Shown piece by piece: positions 1 through 8,295 of a stretch of DNA of 59,731 nucleotides. The notes beneath the pieces are model-generated. The model had not been told where the DNA came from. It searched no databases and saw nothing but the letters and a program-made list of their open reading frames with translations. The DNA comes from DASCNA01 sp036011305. Its GTDB lineage: Bacteria; Verrucomicrobiota; Lentisphaeria; Victivallales; GWF2-38-69. Both the position numbers and the translations under genes were made by a program. Location: positions 1 through 59,731 of the forward strand of contig DASCNA010000278.1 of the NCBI GenBank assembly GCA_036011305.1, read 5' to 3'. Position 1 is the stretch's first letter, and every line of letters starts with the position of its first letter.

Positions 1-447
1 TTCTAAACCTTTTTCGCCTAATCCATGAAAAGCATATGGGGATGTACGGGGTTTATAAGCTCCACCGCGAACTATATTTACCCCTGCTTCAACAATGTCT
101 TTTGTAGCTGCATGCATCTGTTCATAGCTCTCAACGGCACACGGGCCAGCAATAAATCTGAACTCACCTCCGCCAACAGATTCCTTGCCAATTTTTACGA
201 TTGTATTTTTACTGCTGAATTCCCGGCTTGCAAGTTTATATGGTTTCTGAATAGGTAGAACATTCTGGACATAGGGATAGTTTTTTAACCTCTCTAAAGA
301 TTGGTGAAAATGCTCATCACCAACAGCACCGATAACGGTATGTTCAGTACCTTTTATTATTTTGGGTTCATATCCAAGTTTTTTAACTATTTCAGTAACT
401 TCATCAATCTTTGCTTCAGGCGTATTTGGTTTTAATACAATTATCAT
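1..447 (-). CDS. aroF: 3-deoxy-7-phosphoheptulonate (DAHP) synthase, 5' part
   Basis: This enzyme condenses phosphoenolpyruvate and erythrose 4-phosphate in the first step of the shikimate pathway. The 149 visible codons are the N-terminal part; the gene runs off the left edge of the window. Residues 1-80 or so match the small ferredoxin-like regulatory domain that precedes the barrel in type I-beta enzymes. It is followed by the barrel start IAGPCAVES and by RGGAYKPRTSPYAFHGLG, both hallmarks of the family. The start at 447 is supported by a GGAG eight bases upstream. The gene is divergent from the Ppx/GppA-like gene across about 210 AT-rich bases. The symbol is generic for this subfamily; paralogue identity cannot be told from a fragment. 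Confidence 0.95.
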   Translation of the reverse strand, partial: MIIVLKPNTPEAKIDEVTEIVKKLGYEPKIIKGTEHTVIGAVGDEHFHQSLERLKNYPYVQNVLPIQKPYKLASREFSSKNTIVKIGKESVGGGEFRFIAGPCAVESYEQMHAATKDIVEAGVNIVRGGAYKPRTSPYAFHGLGEKGLE

Positions 448-660
448 AGTTAACTCCGGCTATAATTCTAATACTGTTTTAACATTATTAATCTACACTA
501 ACACTTTGTCTTTTTATAATATTAAAACTCATATTTGCTATTTTATTATTAATATAAATTTACTATTTTTCTAACAATGTTATTATTATCTATTACATAA
601 GGATTAATTTTAGCTAAATTTATAATATTATGAAAATAAATTAATTATAATTAGGTATTC

Positions 661-1614
661 ATGGCTGATCTCAAAAAAATAGCTGTTTTAGACATAGGTA
701 TTAGTTCTGTTATGCTGCTGTTAGTGTCTTCAAAAAAAACAGGAGAATTTGAAATATTAAATGAATTTGGCGGTATATCAAGACTAGGTGAAGGTCTACT
801 CAAAAACAATAATCTATCAAATACAGCGATTAACAGGACTCTGAATATTTGCACAGAGGTAGTAAATATAGCCCAAAAAGAGAATGTTGATGAAATAATA
901 TTGACCGTAACAAGTTCAATCAGTAATGCTATAAATAAAACTGAATTTCTAGTAAAATGCCAAACAGCCCTCAATATTTTCCCTCATATCTTAACACAAA
1001 ATGATGAAGTTAATTATATTTATAAAGGTGCTTTATCAAGCTTCAGTAAAACTGAGCACCCCATAATAAATTTAGAAATAGGCGGTGACAAAACTTATAT
1101 TGCATTTGGAACAAAGGATATGCTTGTCGGCAATCATGTTCTAGATATTGGCAGTTTTTTTCTCCCAAACAACATAACAAAAAATAAATCTATCTTCTCT
1201 TTCTGTTCACCGTTAGAAAAATATATAAACCAGCAAATTAAAAAAATTACAAATGATATTAATCACTGGCTTGAAGGAAGAAAACCAATTATCATCTGCT
1301 CAGGTAATACTTTATCTATGTACGCTAATATAGCAGCAAAACAGATACAATATAACAGACAACATGTTGACAAGAGACTTTATAACTGTAAAGAGTTGGA
1401 GAAGAATGTTAAAAAACTCTGCAAACTAAATTTAACTTCACGAAAAAAAGTAGCAGGCATGGAACCTGAAAGAGCTGATTCATTTCCAACAGGAATAAAT
1501 ATACTTTCAATTATACTTAAACAACTCGAAGCAAAACATTTTCAGATTACAAGCCACGGATTAAGAACAGGTATAGTTAAATCCTATATAGAAAAATCTT
1601 CGTTTTTAATTTAG
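661..1614 (+). CDS. divergent Ppx/GppA-family phosphatase-like protein
   Basis: This 317-residue protein belongs to the exopolyphosphatase / guanosine pentaphosphatase family (ASKHA fold). The family signature GMEPERAD lies at about 266-273, and the N-terminal phosphate loop is recognisable as VLDIGISS (residues 9-16). Two family motifs are eroded. The second phosphate loop, normally DIGGGSTE, reads EIGGDKTY at about 139-146. The segment around the catalytic glutamate, usually iSGeEEA, reads LTQNDEV at about 111-117. The family normally degrades polyphosphate or pppGpp; the changes make catalytic activity uncertain, so I give no symbol. The gene converges on the sigma factor gene, with 21 bases between the stops. 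Confidence 0.8.
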   Translation: MADLKKIAVLDIGISSVMLLLVSSKKTGEFEILNEFGGISRLGEGLLKNNNLSNTAINRTLNICTEVVNIAQKENVDEIILTVTSSISNAINKTEFLVKCQTALNIFPHILTQNDEVNYIYKGALSSFSKTEHPIINLEIGGDKTYIAFGTKDMLVGNHVLDIGSFFLPNNITKNKSIFSFCSPLEKYINQQIKKITNDINHWLEGRKPIIICSGNTLSMYANIAAKQIQYNRQHVDKRLYNCKELEKNVKKLCKLNLTSRKKVAGMEPERADSFPTGINILSIILKQLEAKHFQITSHGLRTGIVKSYIEKSSFLI

Positions 1615-1635
1615 AGATATCGTAACATAAACAAA

Positions 1636-2994
1636 TTACATCTTGGAAGCTATTTTTTTCAATTTCTGAATTGCTTTAACTTCAATTTGTCTAATACGTT
1701 CTCTGGAAAGATGAAAGTATTTGCCTACTTCCTCTAAAGTTTTAGGTTTATCGTCATTAATACCGTAGCGCATCTTCAAAATAAGCTGTTCTCTCTCCAT
1801 TAAAGTAGAGAGTACCTTTTTAAAAATTTCCTGAAGAGATGCATGCATTGCCTGTTTGGCTGGGTCTTTAATAGATGATTCTAAAATATCTTCAAGAGAA
1901 GTTTTGTCATCTTCATCTGATGAAAGTGATGCCTGTAAAGATAGTGGTTGCATTGCCATTTTCCGTAAAGCTCTAACTCTTTCAACTGTCAACTCCAATG
2001 TCTTAGCAAGCTCTTCAATAGTAGGTTCATAACCGTTTTCTCTTATGAATATTTGTTCTCTTAAAAACATTTTATTAATTGTTTCAAGCATATGAGTTGG
2101 AATCCTGACAATTCTTCCCTGTCTTTCAGCTGCTCTTCTGATATACAGCCTTATCCACCAAGTTGCATATGTGCTAAATCTAAAACCTTTTGAGCAGTCA
2201 AATTTATCTACGGCTTTCATCAGTCCGATATTTCCTTCCTGAATAAGGTCAATAAAAGGGACACCTCTGTTTTTAAATTTTTTAGCAATACTTACAACAA
2301 GTCTTAAATTACTTTCTACAATTACTTCTCTTGCTTTACCGGCTAAATGTCTTGCCAGTGTTATCTGTTTAACGCATTCAATATATTCACTGTCAGACAT
2401 TAAAACTTTACGCCTCAATTCATCCTTATCAACAGGTTCATCTTCTGAAGTGGATTTAAACAGCTTTGAATATTGAATTGCAACATCATGCCACTCTTCT
2501 ACCGTCTCAGATACGACCTTGTGCTTGGATAAAATTTTACCTAAATGATTTCTTAACTTTTCTGTTTTTTCAACTTCAGGTGTAAAGCACACCTCATATA
2601 ATTCAGATCTGGCTCTAATTATTTCTTCTTTCCAAGCTGGTAAATCTGAAAAAATATGAACCACTGACTGCATGTTCTTATTTCTGACACTTGTAGTAAA
2701 AGCTCTTTCTATTTCATATATGGATTCATAAGAAATATCTATAATTTTCAAATGTTCATCTGCAATAAACCCTATCTGATATAATAAATCTTTAGCTTTA
2801 TCTGAATTATCAAAATACTGGTTCATAAGAGTTACTTCTTCCTTAGCAGTAAGAAGTGAAGATTTAGAAATTTGCCTAAAATATGAACTTAGTGTAGAGT
2901 TAGACCCCATATATGATGAGGCTGTGCTAACTTTCTTTTCAGTTTTTGCTGCAGATTTTTTTCTTTTTCTTTTTATATTTTCAGTAAGCTCCAT
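1636..2994 (-). CDS. rpoD: RpoD-like sigma-70 RNA polymerase sigma factor
   Basis: This is a primary-type sigma factor of 452 residues that directs RNA polymerase to promoters. A lysine-rich N-terminal tail comes first, then region 1.2 (about 33-62, NSTLSSYFRQIS), a non-conserved spacer, and region 2 (about 229-305). Region 2 has FIDLIQEGNIGLMKAVDKF and FSTYATWWIR, the core-binding and -10 recognition segments. Region 3 and region 4 follow, with LSRERIRQIE in the -35 helix-turn-helix near residue 430. There is no typical acidic region 1.1. The stretch after STYATWWIR reads LYIRRAAERQGR rather than the common QAITRSIADQAR, so it is a divergent lineage version. A group 2 sigma factor cannot be ruled out, but the length and region 2 fit a housekeeping factor. 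Confidence 0.88.
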   Translation of the reverse strand: MELTENIKRKRKKSAAKTEKKVSTASSYMGSNSTLSSYFRQISKSSLLTAKEEVTLMNQYFDNSDKAKDLLYQIGFIADEHLKIIDISYESIYEIERAFTTSVRNKNMQSVVHIFSDLPAWKEEIIRARSELYEVCFTPEVEKTEKLRNHLGKILSKHKVVSETVEEWHDVAIQYSKLFKSTSEDEPVDKDELRRKVLMSDSEYIECVKQITLARHLAGKAREVIVESNLRLVVSIAKKFKNRGVPFIDLIQEGNIGLMKAVDKFDCSKGFRFSTYATWWIRLYIRRAAERQGRIVRIPTHMLETINKMFLREQIFIRENGYEPTIEELAKTLELTVERVRALRKMAMQPLSLQASLSSDEDDKTSLEDILESSIKDPAKQAMHASLQEIFKKVLSTLMEREQLILKMRYGINDDKPKTLEEVGKYFHLSRERIRQIEVKAIQKLKKIASKM

Positions 2995-3188
2995 AAATTA
3001 TTTTCTCAGAGTTAAGTTATATGCAATAAATATATATATTATTTATCTTAATTTTAAAAAGAAGTTTATATTAATTCTCGACTATTATATTATAAGAAAT
3101 GAAAATATTCAAAATCAAAATCAAAATTTATTGATAATAAATGACATAAAGTTACATAATTACATTAACATAAAGGAATAATTAAAAA

Positions 3189-3596
3189 ATGGATATTAAT
3201 GAGCAGTACATCTACGAAGATGAAGTACGAGATAACGAAACTGATTTACAAGGCATTGTAAATAATTCTAATTATTTTATTTATATGGCTCATACAAGGC
3301 ACAAGCATATAAAAAATCTTGGGCTTGATTTTGCTGATTTACATAACAAAGGTTACAATTTAGTAGTCTCAGAAGCAAATATAAAATATAAATCACCCCT
3401 CACTGCGGGAGATAAATATCTGGTGACCTGTAAGCTTAAGCCGGCCGGTAAAATAAGATTGATTTTTGAGCAGGAAGTTATTCGAAAGTCAGATAATAGA
3501 AAATGTGCTTTAGGTACTATCACTGCTACTTGTCTATCTACAGCAACTGGCAGACCAAAATTTCCTGATGAAATAATAGAACTTTTAAACATGTAG
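3189..3596 (+). CDS. acyl-CoA thioesterase, hotdog fold (4HBT, YbgC/FadM type)
   Basis: This 135-residue protein of the 4-hydroxybenzoyl-CoA thioesterase superfamily probably hydrolyses an acyl-CoA in the cytoplasm. The signature NETDLQGIVNNSNY (about residues 16-29) corresponds to the active-site turn and hot-dog helix with its catalytic aspartate. The later SPLTAGD and LIFEQEV segments match the beta-sheet of the fold. Length is typical for the family. An AAAGGA about ten bases before the ATG supports the start. It is transcribed alone and is followed by a hairpin terminator at 3655. The substrate cannot be told from sequence. Confidence 0.88.
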   Translation: MDINEQYIYEDEVRDNETDLQGIVNNSNYFIYMAHTRHKHIKNLGLDFADLHNKGYNLVVSEANIKYKSPLTAGDKYLVTCKLKPAGKIRLIFEQEVIRKSDNRKCALGTITATCLSTATGRPKFPDEIIELLNM

Positions 3597-3654
3597 CTTC
3601 TCTATAATAATAACTGGTTACAGATTACTGTTGTTTAATAATTAAAACATCCTG

Positions 3655-3681
3655 AAACTGCAGGGGAGAGTTGCAGTTTTT
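3655..3681 (+). terminator. rho-independent terminator after the thioesterase gene
   Basis: An 8-bp perfect stem (AAACTGCA / TGCAGTTT) around a purine-rich loop is followed by a short T run. It lies about 60 bases after the thioesterase stop codon. Confidence 0.6.
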
Positions 3682-3724
3682 ATCGCCCCCTTGCAGAAAT
3701 TTATAAACCAGAATATTTATCAAA

Positions 3725-4132
3725 CTAGGGGAAACGAATTCTATCGCTTCTATTTGCGACTATTGGGTCACATGCAGGAGGCGGAGTTGTAATAACTTCT
3801 ATTATTGAACCATTAGGAACGACCCAGAAGAAGCAGTACTCCATTTTATTATTGTTTTTGATGATTCTCGGTTTAGTATTTTGTATTAATGTAATTTCAT
3901 CTTTTGATAAGTTGATATCATCTCCGTATAAAACATACTGTCTTATATCTTTGATATGATTTTTTGGATTTAAGTTTCCAAACATTTTACTTTCCAGCTT
4001 TTTCTCAGCGCTTTCAAGATCACTTAAATTTTTCTTAGCATCATTACCTCCACCTGAACAGGCGGCAAAAATACATAGTACACCAACTAAACAAAATAAA
4101 TTAACCTTTATTTTTAAAATTTTAATAGTCAT
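3725..4132 (-). CDS. small lipoprotein of unknown function
   Basis: This 135-residue protein has a lipoprotein signal: a lysine-containing N-terminus, a hydrophobic stretch, then the lipobox FAAC with cysteine at about residue 25. SGGGND follows, as is usual after lipidation sites. The mature part is charged and has no motif I recognise; it includes NTKPRIIKNNNKMEYCFFWVVPNGS and ends in a proline-rich segment. It is probably anchored in the envelope. It is divergent from another small lipoprotein gene at 4274, so the two may be functionally linked, but nothing in the sequence proves that. Confidence 0.72.
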   Translation of the reverse strand: MTIKILKIKVNLFCLVGVLCIFAACSGGGNDAKKNLSDLESAEKKLESKMFGNLNPKNHIKDIRQYVLYGDDINLSKDEITLIQNTKPRIIKNNNKMEYCFFWVVPNGSIIEVITTPPPACDPIVANRSDRIRFP

Positions 4133-4273
4133 ATTTCTATTACTCCGTATCTAAAACTTCGAATAATTATTTTTAATAATTTCATGTTATAAAATTATTA
4201 TCTTATATAATTATAACTAAAAGTTAAATGTTTTGTATTAATTAATATGATAAACAGCTCTAGGAGAAAATTC

Positions 4274-4609
4274 ATGAGAAAAATTTTCTATGCTATTCTG
4301 TTAATAGCGTTTTCATTAGCAACAGGATGTGTACATGAACAAAGGATAAATCCACCTAAATCCGGTAGAAACAGATTTAAAATTGATAGATTTTATTATA
4401 TGCAGAACAGATGGAGTTACCTAAACAACAACTGGATAGTCTCTGAAAATACAAGCCCTGAATTGCTGGGTTTAAGATTTGGAATACCTAAGAAACTGGC
4501 CAAAAAAGATGTTAGTGAATTTATCAGCACCCAAAGAGCTTATAGCGGATGGGATAGATTTTTAGCTTCTATAAATTTAAGAAATATAAACTTTTATATC
4601 AAAAATTAA
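4274..4609 (+). CDS. small lipoprotein of unknown function
   Basis: This is an 111-residue predicted lipoprotein. An upstream in-frame ATG exists at 4247, but the start at 4274 is preferred because AGGAG lies seven bases before it, and because it puts MRKIFYAILLIAF directly as the signal sequence with lipobox LATGC (cysteine near residue 19). The mature part is basic and aromatic (FKIDRFYYMQNRWSYL). No family was recognised. It sits 44 bases before recN, with a hairpin between them, so it is probably not part of the recN unit. Confidence 0.7.
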   Translation: MRKIFYAILLIAFSLATGCVHEQRINPPKSGRNRFKIDRFYYMQNRWSYLNNNWIVSENTSPELLGLRFGIPKKLAKKDVSEFISTQRAYSGWDRFLASINLRNINFYIKN

Positions 4610-4635
4610 TGTTATATTAATAAAAACATTAATTT
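4603..4635 (+). terminator. possible terminator, 11-bp AT-rich hairpin
   Basis: A perfect 11-bp inverted repeat (AAATTAATGTT / AACATTAATTT) with an 11-base loop overlaps the lipoprotein stop codon and ends 18 bases before the recN start. The stem is almost all A-T and there is only a short T tail, so termination strength is uncertain. Confidence 0.4.
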
Positions 4636-4653
4636 AACGGGAAATCTGTTAAT

Positions 4654-6306
4654 ATGATAGAGTGGCTAAAAATAAACAATCTGGCTCTTGTACAGGATGC
4701 AGAAATTGAATTTAAAAAAGGACTTAATATAATTTCAGGTGAAACCGGTGCCGGCAAAACAGTTATTATAAACGCCATTTCACTATTACTGGGCAAAAGA
4801 GCTGATAAATCTGTTATTAGAAAAGATGCCGCCAGGTGCGATTTAAGCGCAGGATTTAAAATTCCGGCCTCAGATAAAGCTAAGTTCAGTAATTTATTAG
4901 ATAAATACTGTCTGCCATTTTCAGATGACAGCATTATAATACGCAAAGTTATTACTCAAAGCTCAAGTAGAAATTTCGTAAACGACATAAGTGTTACACT
5001 ACCCATTTTGAATGAATTAAGGGAACTGCTGGTTGATTTCCATGGACCTACAGAACATCAATCACTTCTGAAACACTCAAAACAGCTTGAATTTCTCGAT
5101 ATATTCGGAAACCTGCTGCCTCTAAAAAGAGAATGTTTAAAACTCTATCAGTATATCAGAGAAATCGAAAAAGAAATTTTTGAACTTAAAGATAAACTCC
5201 CGGATGCAATTGAAGCTGAATACCTGAAAAGACTAATAAACGAAATTGAATCTGTTTCTCCTGAGCAGGACGAAGATGAAACGCTTAATAAAAAATACAG
5301 CATTGCAGCTAACTCTAAAAATATTCTTGAACTGATTTCCAACAGCTACGGCCGACTCTATGATTCAGAAGAATCTGTATTTAATACACTTACTCAGCTA
5401 AACAGAGATTTTTCGAACTACCTTAAAATTGATCATGACAGTTTTAGTAAATTCAGTGACAATATACACTCTCTGACAGAGCAGATTAAAGAACTTGCTT
5501 ATGACATGGAAGATTATAGTTCAAACATTGAACTTGATGAAAATGAATTAAGGAACATTGAAGATAGGTTGAATGCCGTTTCTACCCTAAAAATAAAATA
5601 CGGTCCGACAATAAATGATATATATATCAGCCTTAAAAAAGCTGTCAATAAGCTTGAAGAACTTGAGAACTTTGAGTATACACAGGAAGAACTTAGAAAA
5701 AAGCTTGAGGAAAGCAATTCTAAATATAATTCCCTGGCTGAGGATCTTTCATTTAAAAGAAAAAAAATCGGTAATGAGTTTATTAAACAGACGATTGCGA
5801 AACTGCATAAACTTGGATTTTTAAAATCGGCTATCTCTATTAAATATGAAAAAACAGTCCCTTCTTCAACCGGTACAGATAAAATTGATATTCAGTTCTC
5901 TGCCAATCCAGGAGAACAGCTTGGTCCACTAAGAAACGTAGCAAGCAGCGGAGAACTTTCCAGAGTAATGCTGGCCATAAAAACTGTTCTTTCCAATGCA
6001 GATTCAATACCAACACTTATCTTTGATGAAATTGATGCTAATATTGGAGGAGAAATAGCCGGACAGGTAGGTCAGGAACTTCTTGTACTAGGAAAACAGC
6101 ATCAGATTCTCTGTATTTCCCATTTAGCTCAGGTGGCATCTTTTGCCGATTCCCATTACAGCGTTTCTAAATCTGTAATTGACGGCAGAACATTTACAAG
6201 CATAAACGTGTTAAATAAAAATGATAGAATTGATGAACTGGCAAGGATGCTAGGAGGAAGTTTCATGGCAAAAAAACATGCGAAAGAAATGCTGACTAAT
6301 AAATAA
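4654..6306 (+). CDS. recN: DNA repair protein RecN
   Basis: RecN is an SMC-like ATPase that holds DNA ends during recombinational double-strand break repair. This 550-residue copy shows the N-terminal Walker A GETGAGKT at 29-36. A long charged coiled-coil middle (about 150-370) follows. The ABC signature is SSGELSRVMLAIK, and the Walker B TLIFDEIDANIGG is at about 454-466, followed by ISHLAQVASFAD, the family-specific H-loop region. Its length is normal. It stands alone on the plus strand between a lipoprotein gene and a small membrane ORF. Confidence 0.96.
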   Translation: MIEWLKINNLALVQDAEIEFKKGLNIISGETGAGKTVIINAISLLLGKRADKSVIRKDAARCDLSAGFKIPASDKAKFSNLLDKYCLPFSDDSIIIRKVITQSSSRNFVNDISVTLPILNELRELLVDFHGPTEHQSLLKHSKQLEFLDIFGNLLPLKRECLKLYQYIREIEKEIFELKDKLPDAIEAEYLKRLINEIESVSPEQDEDETLNKKYSIAANSKNILELISNSYGRLYDSEESVFNTLTQLNRDFSNYLKIDHDSFSKFSDNIHSLTEQIKELAYDMEDYSSNIELDENELRNIEDRLNAVSTLKIKYGPTINDIYISLKKAVNKLEELENFEYTQEELRKKLEESNSKYNSLAEDLSFKRKKIGNEFIKQTIAKLHKLGFLKSAISIKYEKTVPSSTGTDKIDIQFSANPGEQLGPLRNVASSGELSRVMLAIKTVLSNADSIPTLIFDEIDANIGGEIAGQVGQELLVLGKQHQILCISHLAQVASFADSHYSVSKSVIDGRTFTSINVLNKNDRIDELARMLGGSFMAKKHAKEMLTNK

Positions 6307-6427
6307 ACTGCAATAAATGCCCCTACTTCGAAAAGCTAACTTGTAAAAAGAGTCAAATATCAAACTTAGTTTAATTCTCCAGTTAAACTGAAGATTTGCC
6401 TAAGTTTTGCTGAATAATTAAGGGTAT

Positions 6428-6556
6428 ATGGAAAAATTAACTAGAAACAAAATTGTTGCTGCAGCTATAATATCATTAGTATTTTTATTAATTACAAGAG
6501 TGATTTCTTTCCTTGGTAACCTTCGAATTGAAAATATAAAATTTTTATGCACATAA
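6428..6556 (+). CDS. possible 42-residue membrane peptide overlapping the TSUP gene
   Basis: This short frame opens with an ATG at 6428 behind an AAGGG sequence. It encodes a lysine-flanked hydrophobic helix (VAAAIISLVFLLITRVISFL, about residues 10-29) and stops at 6554-6556, overlapping the first codons of the TSUP permease (ATG at 6547) in another frame. The permease itself has no clear ribosome-binding site of its own, so translational coupling is a plausible reading. It could equally be a chance frame in AT-rich DNA. No family was recognised. Confidence 0.4.
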   Translation: MEKLTRNKIVAAAIISLVFLLITRVISFLGNLRIENIKFLCT

Positions 6557-7302
6557 CTCTAATACTTCTTGTCACTGCTATTATTGCAGTTTCATCTATT
6601 ATACAGAGCACAGTCGGTTTTGCTCTGGCTCTATTCGCCACTCCTTTACTGGTACTAACTGGCCTCCCACTGCAGAGCGTAATTGTAATAATACTGATCT
6701 GTTCGTTTTCTCAGGCAATTGTAGGAACTGGAAAAATTAAAGCATCTGTTCCGTGGAAACTAACAATATATACTAATATTCTCGGTACAGCAGGCTACAT
6801 CTGCGGATTAATAACTTTACACAAACTGATAACACTGGGCACCGATGAAATTAAACTGATTGTAGGAGCAATACTGTGTCTAATTGTTTTTATATTATTA
6901 ATATTAAAAATAAAATCTTATAATTCACTCCACTGGTTCTGGTCATTAATCGCCTTTACAATAAGCGGTTTTATCTCAGGAATATCAGGGATGGGCGGTC
7001 CGATACTTGCAGTATGGGCCCTCTCAAAAAAATGGAGTGTAGATAAATACAGAGCATATCTGTTCTCCGTATTTCTAATATCAATTCCGATACAGCTAAT
7101 ATCTTTATACTTCATATTCGGTAATAAAATAATAATCAGTATCTATACAGGACTGCTTTTAGTGCCTGTAGTGATAATTTCTGCATTTATCGGTATTCCG
7201 ATAGGAAATAAACTGCCTAAAAGTGCCATGCGTATAATTGTTTACGCAATACTTCTTCTGATAGGTTTCAGTTCAATTCTCACAGCTTTAATAAAAAATT
7301 AG
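6547..7302 (+). CDS. TSUP (TauE/SafE) family permease
   Basis: This 251-residue integral membrane protein of the TSUP family usually moves sulfonates, sulfite or other organic anions across the inner membrane. About eight hydrophobic segments are visible. The two family half-repeats each start with a QSTVGFALALFATPLL-like segment (near residue 20) and an ISGFISGISGMGGPILA segment (near 140-155), the glycine-rich motifs typical of TauE/SafE. Length is normal. The ATG lies within the end of a small hydrophobic ORF (6428), and no obvious ribosome-binding site precedes it independently. The substrate cannot be predicted. Confidence 0.9.
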   Translation: MHITLILLVTAIIAVSSIIQSTVGFALALFATPLLVLTGLPLQSVIVIILICSFSQAIVGTGKIKASVPWKLTIYTNILGTAGYICGLITLHKLITLGTDEIKLIVGAILCLIVFILLILKIKSYNSLHWFWSLIAFTISGFISGISGMGGPILAVWALSKKWSVDKYRAYLFSVFLISIPIQLISLYFIFGNKIIISIYTGLLLVPVVIISAFIGIPIGNKLPKSAMRIIVYAILLLIGFSSILTALIKN

Positions 7303-7557
7303 TGCTTACAAATCCAAGAAATAAGCTATTTACATGTTATTAATATCTGACAGAAATTAAACAATTCCTTGAAAACCAAATATATTGTATAATAGTAAAA
7401 GGTGCTTTTTATAGACCGAAGTAAACAAAAGCATAAAACTTGACAATATTTGAAAAAGTAATAGAACATCCTATCTGCATTAACTATACGACACCCAATT
7501 TTATCCTAATTTCAAATATTTAAATAGTCATAACATTTTAAAATAAACTATCAAAAT

Positions 7558-8214
7558 ATGAAAAAAATTAATAAATCATTTAAGAAAGTAAAAAATTTAC
7601 CAACTGTATTATACATGACTTTAGCACTAATAATAAAAGGGTATAAAATTATATTTATTCGAACTCGTTTAATTGATCCTTATAACTGCTTTAATATAGA
7701 TAAACTTCCGTATATAACTGTAACATGGCACAATAGAATACTTTACTTAGCAGCTATGATCAAAAAAAAATTTAGAAAGAGAACATTTGCTTTAGTAAGC
7801 GCCTCCAGAGATGGACAATATTTTGTGGACCTGATGAAACAGTTCAGTGTCAGATGTGTCAGAGGATCTACTTCTAAGCGAGGCGGTACTGCATTACTTG
7901 AAGCTTTAACTGTATTAAAAAGCGGTGATAATTTAAGCCTAATACCTGACGGTCCCAGAGGTCCAAAATATGAAATGAGTATGGGACCTATAATACTTGC
8001 GTCTAAAACAGGCTTTCCTATTCTACCGCTGGGAATTAATGCATCAAAATACTGGGAGCTGAAAAGCTGGGATAATTTTCGAATACCAAAACCATTTTGC
8101 AAAATGGATTTAGTTGCAGGTGAAAGCATTAAAATCCCCCCTGACCTTACTGAAGAAGATATGGAAAAGTGGCGGTTGTATGTAAAAGAAAAATTAATTG
8201 AGGTAAGCAGGTAA
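7558..8214 (+). CDS. DUF374-type lysophospholipid acyltransferase family protein
   Basis: This 218-residue protein of the LPLAT superfamily (DUF374 branch) is likely membrane associated and acts on lipid or lipid A-type acceptors. The acyltransferase motif is WHNRILYL (about 59-66). It is followed by SASRDGQYF, RGSTSKRGG and PDGPRGPKYEMSMG, the strongly conserved DUF374 blocks. A hydrophobic N-terminal segment (about 18-28) may tether it. It converges on the helicase gene. The 255-base leader carries a TATAAT at 7388 but no convincing -35. The exact lipid substrate is unknown. Confidence 0.87.
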   Translation: MKKINKSFKKVKNLPTVLYMTLALIIKGYKIIFIRTRLIDPYNCFNIDKLPYITVTWHNRILYLAAMIKKKFRKRTFALVSASRDGQYFVDLMKQFSVRCVRGSTSKRGGTALLEALTVLKSGDNLSLIPDGPRGPKYEMSMGPIILASKTGFPILPLGINASKYWELKSWDNFRIPKPFCKMDLVAGESIKIPPDLTEEDMEKWRLYVKEKLIEVSR

Positions 8215-8295
8215 TATTTTTATATACATTAATACAAGATAAAGTAAATCAACACTTTAAATAAGTAACATTATTGTACCTTTAAAGGTTTTGCT

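Noticed and set aside
7365..7460. Promoter from TATAAT (7388) or TTGACA (7441)
   Set aside because: The TATAAT lacks a -35 at 16-18 bases, and the TTGACA lacks a -10 at proper spacing.
7743..8129. 128-codon frame on the minus strand
   Set aside because: It is antisense to the DUF374 acyltransferase and has no family signal.
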